From positions 2,480,001-2,544,000 of the forward strand of contig JAUTXW010001351.1 of the NCBI GenBank assembly GCA_030620095.1: a stretch of DNA of 64,000 nt, read 5' to 3'. Position 1 is the first letter of the stretch. Every line of letters begins with the position of its first letter. The position numbers were made by a program, and so were the translations under genes. The stretch is from Kuschelorhynchus macadamiae. Lineage: Eukaryota > Arthropoda > Insecta > Coleoptera > Curculionidae. A model generated the notes under the pieces. It worked only from the letters and a program-made list of their open reading frames with translations. It ran no database searches and was not told the DNA's origin. Below, one piece after another: positions 46,200-57,190 of the stretch.

Positions 46200-47080
46200 T
46201 GAACTGAAAGTTGAAATTTATACTAATTAAAATGTCTAACTTTCAATTCATCATCCAGCAAAAAAACGAAGAAAAACTTCCGTTTCTAGAACTACTAATT
46301 ATCCGAGAAGATTACAACATAAATACCGATCTATATTCAAAACCAACCAGAATTTATAGACTTTCAACATTTTAAAACAGTTTTGAGCCAGATTTAGTAA
46401 CATAAAATTTCACAACAAAAATTTTACACAACTTAAACAAAAACTTCTCAAAAATAGTTATCAAAATTTTTTTTAAAATACTTCAGCAAGTTTTATGGGT
46501 AGAATAGTTACTAATATAACCAATACTCAAATCCCTACCATTAAATATATTAAGCTACCTTACATTGAAAACGTATCTAAAAAATTAAAAAAGGAATTAA
46601 CCGATTCAAACTCTCAAAGAACTTACTACAAGACAAAAACCATAGGCCAGCAGCTTTCTTCGAAGTTCAAATTCAAAACTGAAACTGATAAAAAACGAAT
46701 GTAATATACCAAATACCATGTAACAACTGTTAAAAAGTCTATATAGGACAAACTTCTCAATTATTAAAAAATAGTTTATCTGCAAAGATATGACAGATTT
46801 AATAGCAGTCGGTCTTTCAAGACTGATTATACTTCGCACAGGTCCATAACGTACACATTAATTTCACCACTTTTAATCGTTCATGTGACCGTTTATTTGA
46901 AATATTACCTCGCGCGCAATATTACCTCGATTGCGCGACAGGTCTATTGGTTTAGAAATATTTGTATGAGTAATTCAATTCTAAGGTACGAGACTGCTAC
47001 ATACTGGCAAGACTGGATGGATCCCTACTGTAGGGAATATAATGCAAAAGTTGGGATTCATTTTGGGATGTTTTATTTAA
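46200..47080 (+). pseudogene. Penelope-like retroelement, decayed C-terminal part
   Basis: Plus strand, with frame changes. QQKNEEKLPFLELLIIREDY, TDLYSKPTRIYR (about 46257-46360) resembles the LPFLDxLI-LxTxxYRKPT motif after the Penelope reverse-transcriptase core. KNFTQLKQKLLKNSYQNFF and FMGRIVTNITN, IKLPYIENVSKKLKKELTDS (about 46420-46620) match the next region. CNNC and KVYIGQTSQLLKN (about 46715-46775) is a GIY-YIG endonuclease start (here VYIGQTS). Penelope elements pair a reverse transcriptase with such a nuclease. The reverse transcriptase core itself is not readable here. Stops in every frame: dead copy. Confidence 0.62.
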
Positions 47081-47459
47081 CATGAAATGATTCGTCTAAG
47101 CGGAGTATTATATCTTTGTTGCTATTATACAGCAGTAAAGACAAAAAAAAACAAAGATAAACGTCAAAAGAACAGCTCTTAGTTTTCATATGATTTATAA
47201 CTTTAATTTCAATCACATAATATTTTTAGATGTAGAAAGAAATCATGAAAAAAGACTATTTTTGAAATGTTCTATATACTAAACAATGAATTAACTATTA
47301 ATTAAAATTAGATTGTGATAATTTAAGCAGGACGGAAAATGTCACTCTACAATATATAAAATTTTAAAACAGATAACATTTTTAGAAAACAATACTGCGC
47401 CATAACCGGACTACATTGACTCAAGACTTATCAAAATATTCTACATTTTTCTTCTGGAA

Positions 47460-48780
47460 ACCCTAACGCATATTATAAATTTAATTTTTAAAACTGGTAT
47501 AGTGTCAACAAATTTCAAGACATCTATTGTAACACGAATTCACAAGATAAAACAAAAACCAATAACTATCGTCGAATCAGCGTCATAAATAATTTTTCCA
47601 AGATCTTTGAGAAATTTTTAAGAGATAGGCTGTCAGATTTTTAATTAAAAAATAGTATTATTTCTGAAAATTAATTGAATATCTGAACTTACAAAATGTG
47701 TTACTAATAATCTGGATTCTAAGAAGAAATGCTTATCTGTCTTTCTTGACCTTGCCAAGGTCCTTGATAGGGTGCCACAAGATACTCAATTATGTGTCTT
47801 AGAAATGTATGAAGTGCGTGAAATTGTTTGTGTTAAATGTCTGAAAGCTTTTTGGCTGGTAGGAAATGGGTTGTTAAAATCGACCAGGTATGGAGTGATA
47901 CTCTGTAGATACAAACTGGAATACCACAAGGCACTGTCCTGGGGCCCCTGCTTTTTATTTAGTATATTAATTTTTTAACGAGCCTCAACATAGTGAATGG
48001 TAAAATAATATCATATGCTGATGATACAATGATGATTTTTACAGAGAAAACTTAGAATGAGGTCTTAAACTTTGCTAAAATAGGTTTATTCCAAAGATAA
48101 ACATTGGTTAGACTCATTTATGTTAACCCTAAACTTTAACAAAACTAATTACATTGTGTTACATACATAATAACAGCATAATGATTGTGGCTTGGGAAAA
48201 TTAAATAAAAGAAGCTGAACATACCAAATATCTGGGACTTATCATTGACAGGCATCTAAAGTAGAACCACCGCATATTTAAATTAACTAACAATTTTAGG
48301 AAATTAATCCGTACATTTTATACCCTGAGGGACATAATAATAGTAATAATAATGGGGACAAGACTTTTCTTGAGGTATATAAAGCCCTGGTTGAATCTTT
48401 AATACGATACGGAAGAGTAATCTGGGGGGGGGGGGTTAATAAAATAATGCTCATAAACAATTAAATGTTGTTCCAAATTTTATCTTAAAAACTATTTATA
48501 AAAAAATAGAATGCATCCTACTCAGTTATTATATTCTAGTGATGAGCTCAATGTTCGATCTTTGTACATTCTTAATGTGTGTATATTTATCGAGAACTAA
48601 ACATTTAATGAAAACATATATAATACCTCAAGGTAACACCAGTCTGAATTTAAGACACTTAAACTATTTGGCGCCGAAAAAAGCTTCTGAAATAAGAGTA
48701 CTATCTAAACTAAAAAAATTATCTGTGCATGTAGGACTTACTTTTTGTAGTATTCCATATTCGAATTGAGAGTTGTGAAA
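47460..48780 (+). pseudogene. non-LTR retrotransposon reverse transcriptase, decayed, plus strand
   Basis: Motifs in order: NNYRRISVINNFSKIFEKFL (about 47555), LSVFLDLAKVLDRVPQDTQL (about 47735; family LDLAKAFDTVxH), LEYHKALSWGP (about 47920; family IPQGxxLGP), SYADDTMMIFT (about 48010; YADD catalytic motif intact), a TLNFNKTNYIVLHT block near 48120, TKYLGLIIDRHLK (about 48225), FLEVYKALVESLIRYGRVIWG (about 48370) and a C-terminal stretch to about 48775. A run of G residues at 48426-48437 adds to the damage. Jockey/CR1-type by the pattern; no 5' half present. Confidence 0.8.
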
Positions 48781-49950
48781 TGAGCTAGCCTTAGCTATAA
48801 GTATAATTATTTTATCTTATTGTGCACATACGGTTGTTTAGTCAACTAGGTGCGCACACAAAAAGGTTTTTATTTATTATATATAATGTAAGAATTGAAA
48901 CACATGTAAACACATGTATTTTCTAAAAAAAATCACGTAATTGTATTGTATATATAATAAGCAAGAACCTGTATCTCATCATCGATCAGTTGTTCGCTAC
49001 AAAATAAAAAGCTTGAGTTCGGTTTTGTATGTTTCCTCTATACGTTTCCATTTCAAGTTTTGAATTGCAGCACCGAGGAAGGTAGAAAATCTAACTAACG
49101 AAACGTCGTCATTAATTGAAAAACACTTATCCATAAAAAGTTGTCCAAATTAATAAGTGTGTATTTGCACTTCTTCTATCCAGCCCACCAACTAACATAA
49201 ATGAGTTGGTCTTTACCACCCGGTAACAACGTAGTATAAGGCCAAGATGAGGATCGAACATACTACTTCGGCATGGGTGTGGCATATAAACAGTGATTTT
49301 TCCAAACATTTTAGGAAGCACTATACGTTCTATCGCGTCACGCAATTTTTTACCTTGAGGAAGGCAATAAGAATCCCACATATAAAGCCAAGCTATATCC
49401 ATGCACTTTAATAAAATGTTCTTTGTCATAGAAGATGGCATGAAAGATTTAAGAAGAGTCGATATTGCTTTATCAAATTTAGCTGTATTTACCGTCAAAA
49501 AGATTTTATTAATAGGTCTACAGAAGTTAGAAATGTAGCTTAAGTACATACATATTATATTACTTTTTAGCAGTGACTTAATTTATACAGCCTGGGCGAA
49601 AAACTGATAATTTCAAATAATTATAAAATAATACGGGCTGTAAGAAAAAAACCTTGTCAGATAGTTAATTTTGTGTCTATGCATTTATACCGAAAATCTC
49701 GCAATTATTTTTATCCCAGTTAAGCATTATGAGGTAACGTTGCAATTATCGATACATACCGAGTATATTGATTTCTATCTTAGACTCGACTATCAGTATA
49801 TCAGTCTGTTAGGTTAGGTTTTAACACTGCTTACTCATCTTACACTTCAAAATTTGAACAAAATTATGTACAATCATAAATATAGAGAAAAGCTGGTAAC
49901 ATGTGATACGAATCAGTATCTAAGATCATTCAAAAATATAGGAGTGAAGT
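48781..49950. other. no recognised gene
   Basis: A 140-codon minus-strand frame (49549-49127) is the longest non-TE frame of the region, but I recognise nothing in it. A mariner-like end TACAGCCTGGGCGAAAAACT lies at about 49588. Confidence 0.4.
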
Positions 49951-51610
49951 GATATTCCGGGGATAGATGAGGGTCACTTTGGTGGAAGGTTTTTGCAAAA
50001 GTGTGGACTCCGTGTTCCGAAATCACAACGGTGATCATTCACGTCTGATAGCAGAAGATTTGGATGACACCGACACAAGTTCAATTGAATCCAGACTGCT
50101 CCTATGGCCTCTAGGTTGGAAGGAGTCACTTTCAAGGTCTAAACCGCCGAAATCCCGCGAGGGTTCCTGGGAATCTCTATTCGGACAAAGCTCCTTGCCG
50201 GCCACTTTTCGTTCGTGCGAACCGATTCATGACAGCGCTATTACAGAATATAGGGACGCATGGATCTATATATTTTATGTTTAATACTTTTTCTGTTATC
50301 TATCTACGACTACAGATTTCTATTTTACCTTTGACATGTTTTAGTTCAATTATATATTGAACATTGTGATTCGCTCTATGTGATAAGTTTTCCGTTACGT
50401 TATTCACAACACTGGTTATTAAGTTAGGTTAGAGTAAGCAACCTTTGAAACGTTATTCTAAATAAACCCCTAATTTTCTTACAGACCATATACTCCCTGC
50501 TGATAAACTAGGATATGAGTCGAAACGCGTAGATAATTAATAAAGATAATGTTGATATTGTACTTCTAGTACTTTCTGCGAATTTCCCTCTTCCCACACT
50601 TTATTGTTTGTGTCCTAGAATTTGTTTCTGCCTCGAGATAACCCAGAAAAGGGCAAAAAGATTTGGTTATGCCATATTTGGATATTTTTTCCGGGCGATG
50701 GTGATTATTCCTTGTGAGCTTGGATCGCGAAATGTTCAAGTCAAAGTCAATATTCGAGTCCTGGATAGTGTAATGGTCTTCCTACAGAAAAGTGGAAGAT
50801 TTCCCACTTCTGTAATTCAAAAAAACTTGTTGTAAGAGACCTGCGGTAGGCTAGCTGGTCCTTATCTTCGGGGACGGGGTCCGCACCGGCTTGACAATTT
50901 CACATTCAGGGTTATTTGATACACCCGGAATATCGACCGATTGATTTAAACGTAATGGCAGTTGATAGGGGAAGGATACCCTTTGTGGAACTATCTTTAA
51001 ACTAAGATTCAGACCTCTAAAGGTCGCTTAGAGGTGAGGGTGCTAAATGAGAGACGGCAGTGGTAGCGAAGGCGGCTTCGAGCTCCTAAGTTCGTGCTCG
51101 CCCTTCCTAGCAGCGACAATTTTCTCGTTGTTAGGCGGCACGAATCACCCGCGATGACACCGTACCTGTTAGGCGAGCAGTTCCATACACTAACTTAATA
51201 TTTTTATTACTGGTGGACGTATGCGAGGCGCAAGGGTAGCTAGGTATATGCGGGATGTTTTCCCTAAGGGATCGTTGAGATCTGAAGACGGAAATTTTTT
51301 AACTTTTAGCCGAAAAACTAGGTAAGTATTCGTTCAGACCTAAACATTCAAATATTCGATAATTAAATAATAAAAGTTAAAATTGCATTTTTGCTAAGCA
51401 CTACAAGCATCACAAGTTACGTTAAATATAATACTGACTTAAGCATAATCTAAGAGATTTTCCCAAAGGCGCTAACGAGGCTGCCGGAATAGCGGCCTGT
51501 AACGCCACCATCCTTTAACTAATGACGGAAAGACCACGGTAGCAGGGTGCGAGAATGGATTTCACCGACGGCTACAGAACGCTACCTATTGTGGCGCCCT
51601 CTGTGTAAAT
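49951..51610. other. GC-richer block of unknown nature
   Basis: Two segments, about 49960-50280 and 50820-51610, are clearly richer in G and C than the rest (for example GGACGGGGTCCGCACCGGCT, GGCAGTGGTAGCGAAGGCGG, TAGGCGGCACGAATCACCCG). One 105-codon frame (49967-50284) spans the first. No domain, rRNA or tRNA structure recognised. It could be an untranslated or coding part of a TE I do not know, or a host exon or regulatory block. Confidence 0.4.
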
Positions 51611-53160
51611 ATTTTCTAAAATATCGGAATATAAAGAAGGTTTATATTTTTTTATTACAAGAGGTATCGTTTCCGTGATTTTTTAGTATCTGTGATTTTG
51701 AAGACGTGACGTTATCACAGTTTTAGTTGTATTAAGAATATCGTCTTTGTTTATTCACAGAATTTTAGTTTTTAGGTAAGCATATGATGAGACCTAACGT
51801 ATGGCAATTGGCATTTGGCGAGTGCATCATAAACCTATTTTAACTAAATATATATTTTCAAAATTAAAAATTCACTGGGAATTATGAATAGGTATATATT
51901 GAATATAAGAAAACAAACATTTAGGATTTTATATTAGTAATAAATCTATATAAAAACACAATATTTCCTTGTTAATCAGTAACCGATTCATATAAATATC
52001 TTTTAACTGATTCCTTAATTAAATAAACATAAGTTAATGAACAAAAAAAAGCTTTTTAAACCACCGAAATTGATTTAATTGTTAAACGACAATAGTCGCA
52101 TTGGTCGTAGTTGAACTCTAAGAGAAATGAAAATAAGGTTTATCTTTGGGCAAATTCCAAAATTTAAACTTAATATTTTGTTTTATATCGATTAGACTTT
52201 TTTACATCAACCCGGGCTAATTAAAAATGCAGTCCAATATTTAAAACACAACTACATACAAGATTCTAGATTTTGATAACAAAATAACTAAAAAAGGACA
52301 TTTTTATGGCATTGATTCCTCTTTGGTTCTCCCTATGCACCCTTTATATACAAAACGTGGCATATTATGACTGGCATATTTATCGTATAAGTAGAGAAGC
52401 TATGAAAATATAAAACATTTCTGAAATAATTTGAATATTACTTTTAGATTTGTAATTTGCAGATTTAAATTTACCAAAATTTATAAAAACTAACATAAAG
52501 TTTCAAAGTCTTGCGGCTTGTCCCAATTTCAATGATTACAGTGGTACTTGTATATTTCATAAATTTGCCAATATTTCATTTTTGTAAATTCTACTGAATT
52601 TTACAACACTAGTAAGGGCACGTATTCCAGACAAGTGAGAGCACGTATTTTAAATAGTAATGATGGGTTTATAAAACAAAATTAGTCTAAAGTACAAAAT
52701 GTATGAAATCAAATGAAAATTTATAAATCGACTTGAATTGTAGTGCTAAGAAATTGAAATTCCCCAAAAATTAAAATTTCTTTATAATATTCTCTAATAC
52801 CACTATCATGCATTCCAAACTACGGGATCAAAATCTTCTGTGAATAACGTACGCGTACGACCGATTTAGCGATCTGCGATATCAGTATTGCAAGCTTGCT
52901 CTAATGTGATTTATTTCGTTCCGTTCTTCCGTGATCGCTAATCGTGAGCCGTGAAATCGCGAAACAAAATTGCGTTTCTTAAATAAGGCGAAGGAGCCGG
53001 TGCTGCCTGAGTGGTGTATATCGTATGGCGTTTCTGTAACCACGTCACGGTTATTGCGCTTAGCGAATCACGTATCGCTCCCGTAATTTTTAGATATCAG
53101 TGATTAATTCACAGGTAGTGAAATTTTGCTTATCTCTACTTTCAACTGTGAGCTGTCTAG
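51611..53160. other. AT-rich DNA with one CpG-rich patch
   Basis: 52840-53110 has many CG dinucleotides (ACGTACGCGTACGACCG, CGTGAGCCGTGAAATCGCG). No gene seen. Confidence 0.45.
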
Positions 53161-53218
53161 ATCGTCAGTGGCGCATGATTTCATTGCAGAGGTCGTGTGT
53201 TTTATCCCCGCAGACGAT
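53161..53218 (+). pseudogene. degenerate tRNA-like sequence
   Basis: ATCGTC at the start pairs with GACGAT at the end. GTGGCGCA resembles a box A and GAGGTCGTGTGTTTTATCCC a damaged variable loop plus box B. A run of eight T follows. At 58 bases it has lost about 15, mostly between box A and the anticodon arm. Confidence 0.4.
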
Positions 53219-53651
53219 TTTTTTTCTATCATAACGTGTAATTTTGTATAATGCGGGACACGAAAGAAAACCGGGCGGAGTCAATCGGTTTAGGAAGGTC
53301 GGCCAAAAAATCTCTTTAAACCAGTTGTGTCTCGTCGTTCTTTAAATAATATAGCACTCCTTTTTGACTATACGCACTTCAGATAATTAAAAAATGTACC
53401 TATGCTTAATGAACCTTAATCTATATTTGTCTGTTTTCTTTCGTGTACCGCACTTCTATATCTCTTTTGCGTTGCAAAAATGGCGAACTTTCGAATTTTA
53501 AAATGATTTAATTTTGATTTTTCTTGATCGATTTACCTATAAATATATTTTTTCTTGAGTTTTGTCATTAACGGTTCCCGGGCTACTGCCTACGTCCACT
53601 ATTATTGGACCACCCAGTATAGTGATACACGATTTACAAATCCAGATTTTA

Positions 53652-54367
53652 CAAGGGCAGCCAGCATCAGATCCAGTGAACGAGATTTATCATGCCAAAA
53701 GCGGCCGTCTGTCTCCATCCATCCATGTCATATTACTTTATACAGGGGCCGTCATTATGAAGTACTATACAGGGCATTTCATAATTGCGTGCTGATGTTA
53801 AAAGGGGTGTTTTCATGTCCTAAAAGTCTTAACGTTTGAGATGCAGGATGGTAAAGCTTAAAAACAAATCTTTTTTTTCATCCCAATTCTGATGCTATTG
53901 TAGAATTGCATGAAATTTGATACACGTCTTTATGCATTAAGGAGCATACGGATTTATCCAGGTTAATTACATATGCACGCCACTGGTAGAAATTTCAAAA
54001 ATTGATTGTTAATAAAAAATGCCCTTTTATGCATAAAAGACGTGTATCAGATTTCTTACAGTTATTTATCTATAATAGCATCAGAATTAGGATTTAATAA
54101 AATGTTTTTTAAAACCCTGTATCTCCAAAGTTAAGACCTTTAGGTTCACAGTAAACTTTTTTCTTAAAGAGGTCCAAGAATCACCCCCCTTTAACATTAG
54201 CACGCAATTAGGAAACGCCCTCTATATTACTTCACAATGACGCCCCCAAAGTAATATGACAGACGGAGACAAATGGTCACTTTTGGCATACCCGAATAGC
54301 CCAAAGTCGAACTACATAAGCTAAAATTTTGATAAATCTTGTTCACTGGAATCAGTACTGGCTCCCC
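53652..54367. repeat. foldback MITE, arms of about 320 bases
   Basis: Left arm 53652-53965 is the reverse complement, with mismatches and small indels, of 54010-54367. Shared landmarks: CCAGTGAAC(G/A)AGATTTAT, ATTGCGTGCT(G/A)ATGTTAAA, AATTCTGATGCTATT, GATACACGTCTTT. The centre near 53990 is unpaired. The two overlapping frames at 53555-53839 are not genes. Confidence 0.75.
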
Positions 54368-54536
54368 TACTATAACTACATTGATGTGTTAATTTTGGAA
54401 AAATATTAGTTCTGTAGTTTCTCAAATATTAATTGCTATATTAGATATTTTTTGAAACTCGGTATTAAACAGAAAATTAGTTATTTTGAAGCAGTTTATT
54501 AACAGCTACTTTATGAACAACAAACAACAAAAAACT

Positions 54537-55300
54537 AAGCCATTTTTGAGGTTGACGGCTGTGATTCTAATGGTTCGATTCCTTCTAAATCGTTGTCTTT
54601 CTCTGAAAATGATGAGGTTTCGTCGTCACTATTTGAAGATCCCAGTATGATAACTAAATCATCAATAACCGTTTCAATTTTGCCATCTACTTCCCAGTAT
54701 TTATCTTCAATAGAACGAACATGTTTAACATACCTGAGAATGATAAGATGCATTATCCATTACGACGACTGATTTGGGAGTAATGTTAGGTAGAAGCTTC
54801 TCGAGCAACCATTTTTCAAAATTATCTCTATTCATCTGTCCATGATAGTCTCCAGTTGTGCACCTGGAACAAAACCGGCTTCTGAACTAGCATGAACTAT
54901 AATAAAGCGACTACTAGAGCGGATTCCCTGAACAACACCTGTAACACTTTCACTTTGCCAGCATTTGTTCACTGTCATATCGTTATCTACCCAGGTTTCG
55001 TCTAGATACACAATATTGCCTTACAGTTGATAGATATTTCACCCGCCAGTGAAAAATATTTGGTCTCTCAATGAGCAATTTTCGTTTATTTTGGCACTTG
55101 CGCCAAACAAAACCATTTGATCGTAAAAGCCGATTTAAGGTTTTATACCCGTACGGAAAATTTATTTTGTTCTTTACAGCACGAACTAGGGATTTGCAGG
55201 TCGGAACCTTCTTCAAGTTTATATAAAAATCCTCTATTGTTAGTCGAATTATTTGAAAATTGTTTTGTAATGGCTCATATTTCAATATCATGTAATATTA
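54537..55300 (-). pseudogene. IS630/Tc1-like DDE transposase, internally deleted
   Basis: Minus strand. The N-terminal helix-turn-helix region reads IRLTIEDFYINLKKVPTCKS, INFPYGYKTLNRLLRSNGFV, WRKCQNKRKLLIERPNIFHW (about 55250-55050). A frame change leads to IVYLDETWVDNDMTVNKCWQ (first catalytic Asp, about 55020-54960), SSSRFIIVHASSEAGFVPGA, NFEKWLLEKLLPN and VVMDNASYHSQ (second Asp, about 54765). After SYHSQ the sequence jumps to HVRSIEDKYWEVDG and an acidic tail ending QPSTSKMA at 54537. The region with the third catalytic residue (SPIELAW in relatives) is missing. Non-functional. Class is clear from motif order. Confidence 0.78.
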
Positions 55301-55590
55301 AGGATATACATGAGCCAGTACCCACTCGCAAGGTTAATTATTACATGCACGATAATCATGTCGGTACAGGAATTTGGTTATGGCTGAAAATTTGTTTATT
55401 ACTAAATTATTATGTATAATTAAGGAAAAAAATAGTCAGACCTCAGTTTAATGGAACAGACGCAGTTAGCAGTCGCTCCAAGCGCACGCCACTGGGTCAC
55501 ACAACCTAACTTTGAGAGTAGGTGCTGACTCATGCATACCCTTAATACTACATCGTATTGAAATATGAGCCATTAAAAAACTCTTGCAGT
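55255..55590. repeat. inverted repeat, arms about 85 bases
   Basis: 55255-55340 (ATGGCTCATATTTCAATATC and on) is mirrored by 55500-55585 in reverse complement. The arm overlaps the 5' part of the transposase remnant. Confidence 0.75.
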
Positions 55591-55649
55591 CTTTTGTTAG
55601 GAGCTTGCCGGTTAAAAGGTTGACGCAGCGATACATATAAGTTGACAAA

Positions 55650-57182
55650 AATAGACTGGATCATGTTTTCCACAAGCCTACTGACTCTAGCTTATTCCTA
55701 TTAGGCGCGGCGTACAAAATACCACACATCTAAGAAAGCACTGGCGAAAAAGAAGATGCAGGATGCTTATATTCTACATGAAGCAATTATAAACTATTGC
55801 GCATGGGGCTGTCGTCCCCGCATAGGTTTAAACGTTATTCCCGACGGTTCTTACAGCTTAAGGTGGACTTTCTAACCACTTCCACGGTTCTTGACCGCCA
55901 AGCTGAGTAGACAAGAATCGCAACTTGATGCATATGTCATTTGATAGATGATTTAATCCAGGAATAGTTACATTTTATGATAACAACAGGCTAGATAGGA
56001 AACCTTGGTTACAATTTTTTCAAAATGAGATCGACATAATATAATTGATCTAAAATCAACCATAACATAGAATACAATTTAGCTGTCTTGTACTTAAGGA
56101 ATTACTGGCTGTCGTAACATTTTACGAAAGTGCACTACCCTGAACACTTCCTGAAACATGAGTCCTAATTGGTCAAATTATCACATGAATTATATACATT
56201 AAATGTAATCGGCGTACATCCAAAATAAAATTCATAGGCTCGAACTGATGACCTCTCCCTTTTTTGAAGTCGTATAGAAATATGATTAGAATGTTAAGAA
56301 AATTCGTATAGTGTCTTCCATTAATAAACATTATACCATCTCGATTTCACTTGTATGCTATAACATTTACACAAGCTTTCAATACCTGTGCAAAAAGTAG
56401 AAAATAACTTATGGTTGCTGGTGTTGTTTTTATTTTTAAGTATTAAAGATAGATAAGTTAGGGCGCCGACACTAAATAAGTGTCTTCTTTTTTTTATTAA
56501 AACAAATCTGGTAACGTGGTAACTCTAGTTCCTAGTGAGTCTGATCTAATTTTGAAAAATATAATTTATTTAAAATATTTACAAATACAATATTATATAC
56601 AAAAAACTTGGTAATGTATCTCCAGACTATTACTATGCGATAAAGATAAATTTTCCGTAACACACCTACGCTTAGTTGCCACGTTTGGCAAAAATAATTA
56701 ACACAGATAAATGTCTTAATTATTAAGTCTGCGGCCTGAAACGACTTTATTGTGACTTTGTTCTTGGACCGGTTATTGATACTATAATAAAATTAACTTT
56801 TAGACATGTAGGCAGACAATATTGCTCACAGCTGGAGTTAAATAGTCATTTTAATTTGAGTAAAACAATACTAATAATTTAGCGAATTGTATTACGGCTG
56901 TGTTGAATTTCTCGCCTACTTTTTATGTTTAGGCGTACAGGAGCTAAATATAAGCATAAATCGTCTGTTATTTTCAATATTAAATTTAATTTGCCAATTC
57001 AATCAATTTATTAATTAAAATACCTATTAAACAATTTCTTTTTCAACAATATCTAATTTTTTAGTAATTTGCTTTGGATCATTATTATATATTAAATAGT
57101 ATTTTGTGTTTTTACCATCAACAATTTGAATAATAAATTAGAAACTATACAAGAGGGCTACTAAGTATCTCCGGTACTGTCA
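55650..57182. other. 1.5 kb without a recognised gene
   Basis: AT-rich; no frame with motifs. Confidence 0.5.
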
Positions 57183-57190
57183 GGTCAGGG
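57183..57190. repeat. left 8-bp target site duplication of hAT element
   Basis: GGTCAGGG, against GGTCGGGG at 59769-59776: 7 of 8 identical, in direct orientation, exactly outside the element ends. Confidence 0.8.

Noticed and set aside
48421..48437. G-run as a G-quadruplex or regulatory site
   Set aside because: Single homopolymer run inside a dead LINE; likely slippage or sequencing weakness.
49127..49549. 140-codon minus-strand frame as a host gene
   Set aside because: Open and not low-complexity, but no domain, no upstream signal and no second exon recognised; I would not call a gene on length alone.
49967..50284. 105-codon frame in the GC-richer block as a gene
   Set aside because: No recognisable domain; GC-richer DNA has fewer stops by chance. 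Kept only as an unexplained region.
50820..51610. rRNA fragment
   Set aside because: Texture is GC-rich, but I can match no conserved rRNA core segment.
53555..53839. 94-codon plus-strand frame
   Set aside because: Lies in one arm of a palindromic element; no conserved motif and a chance frame in a second phase.
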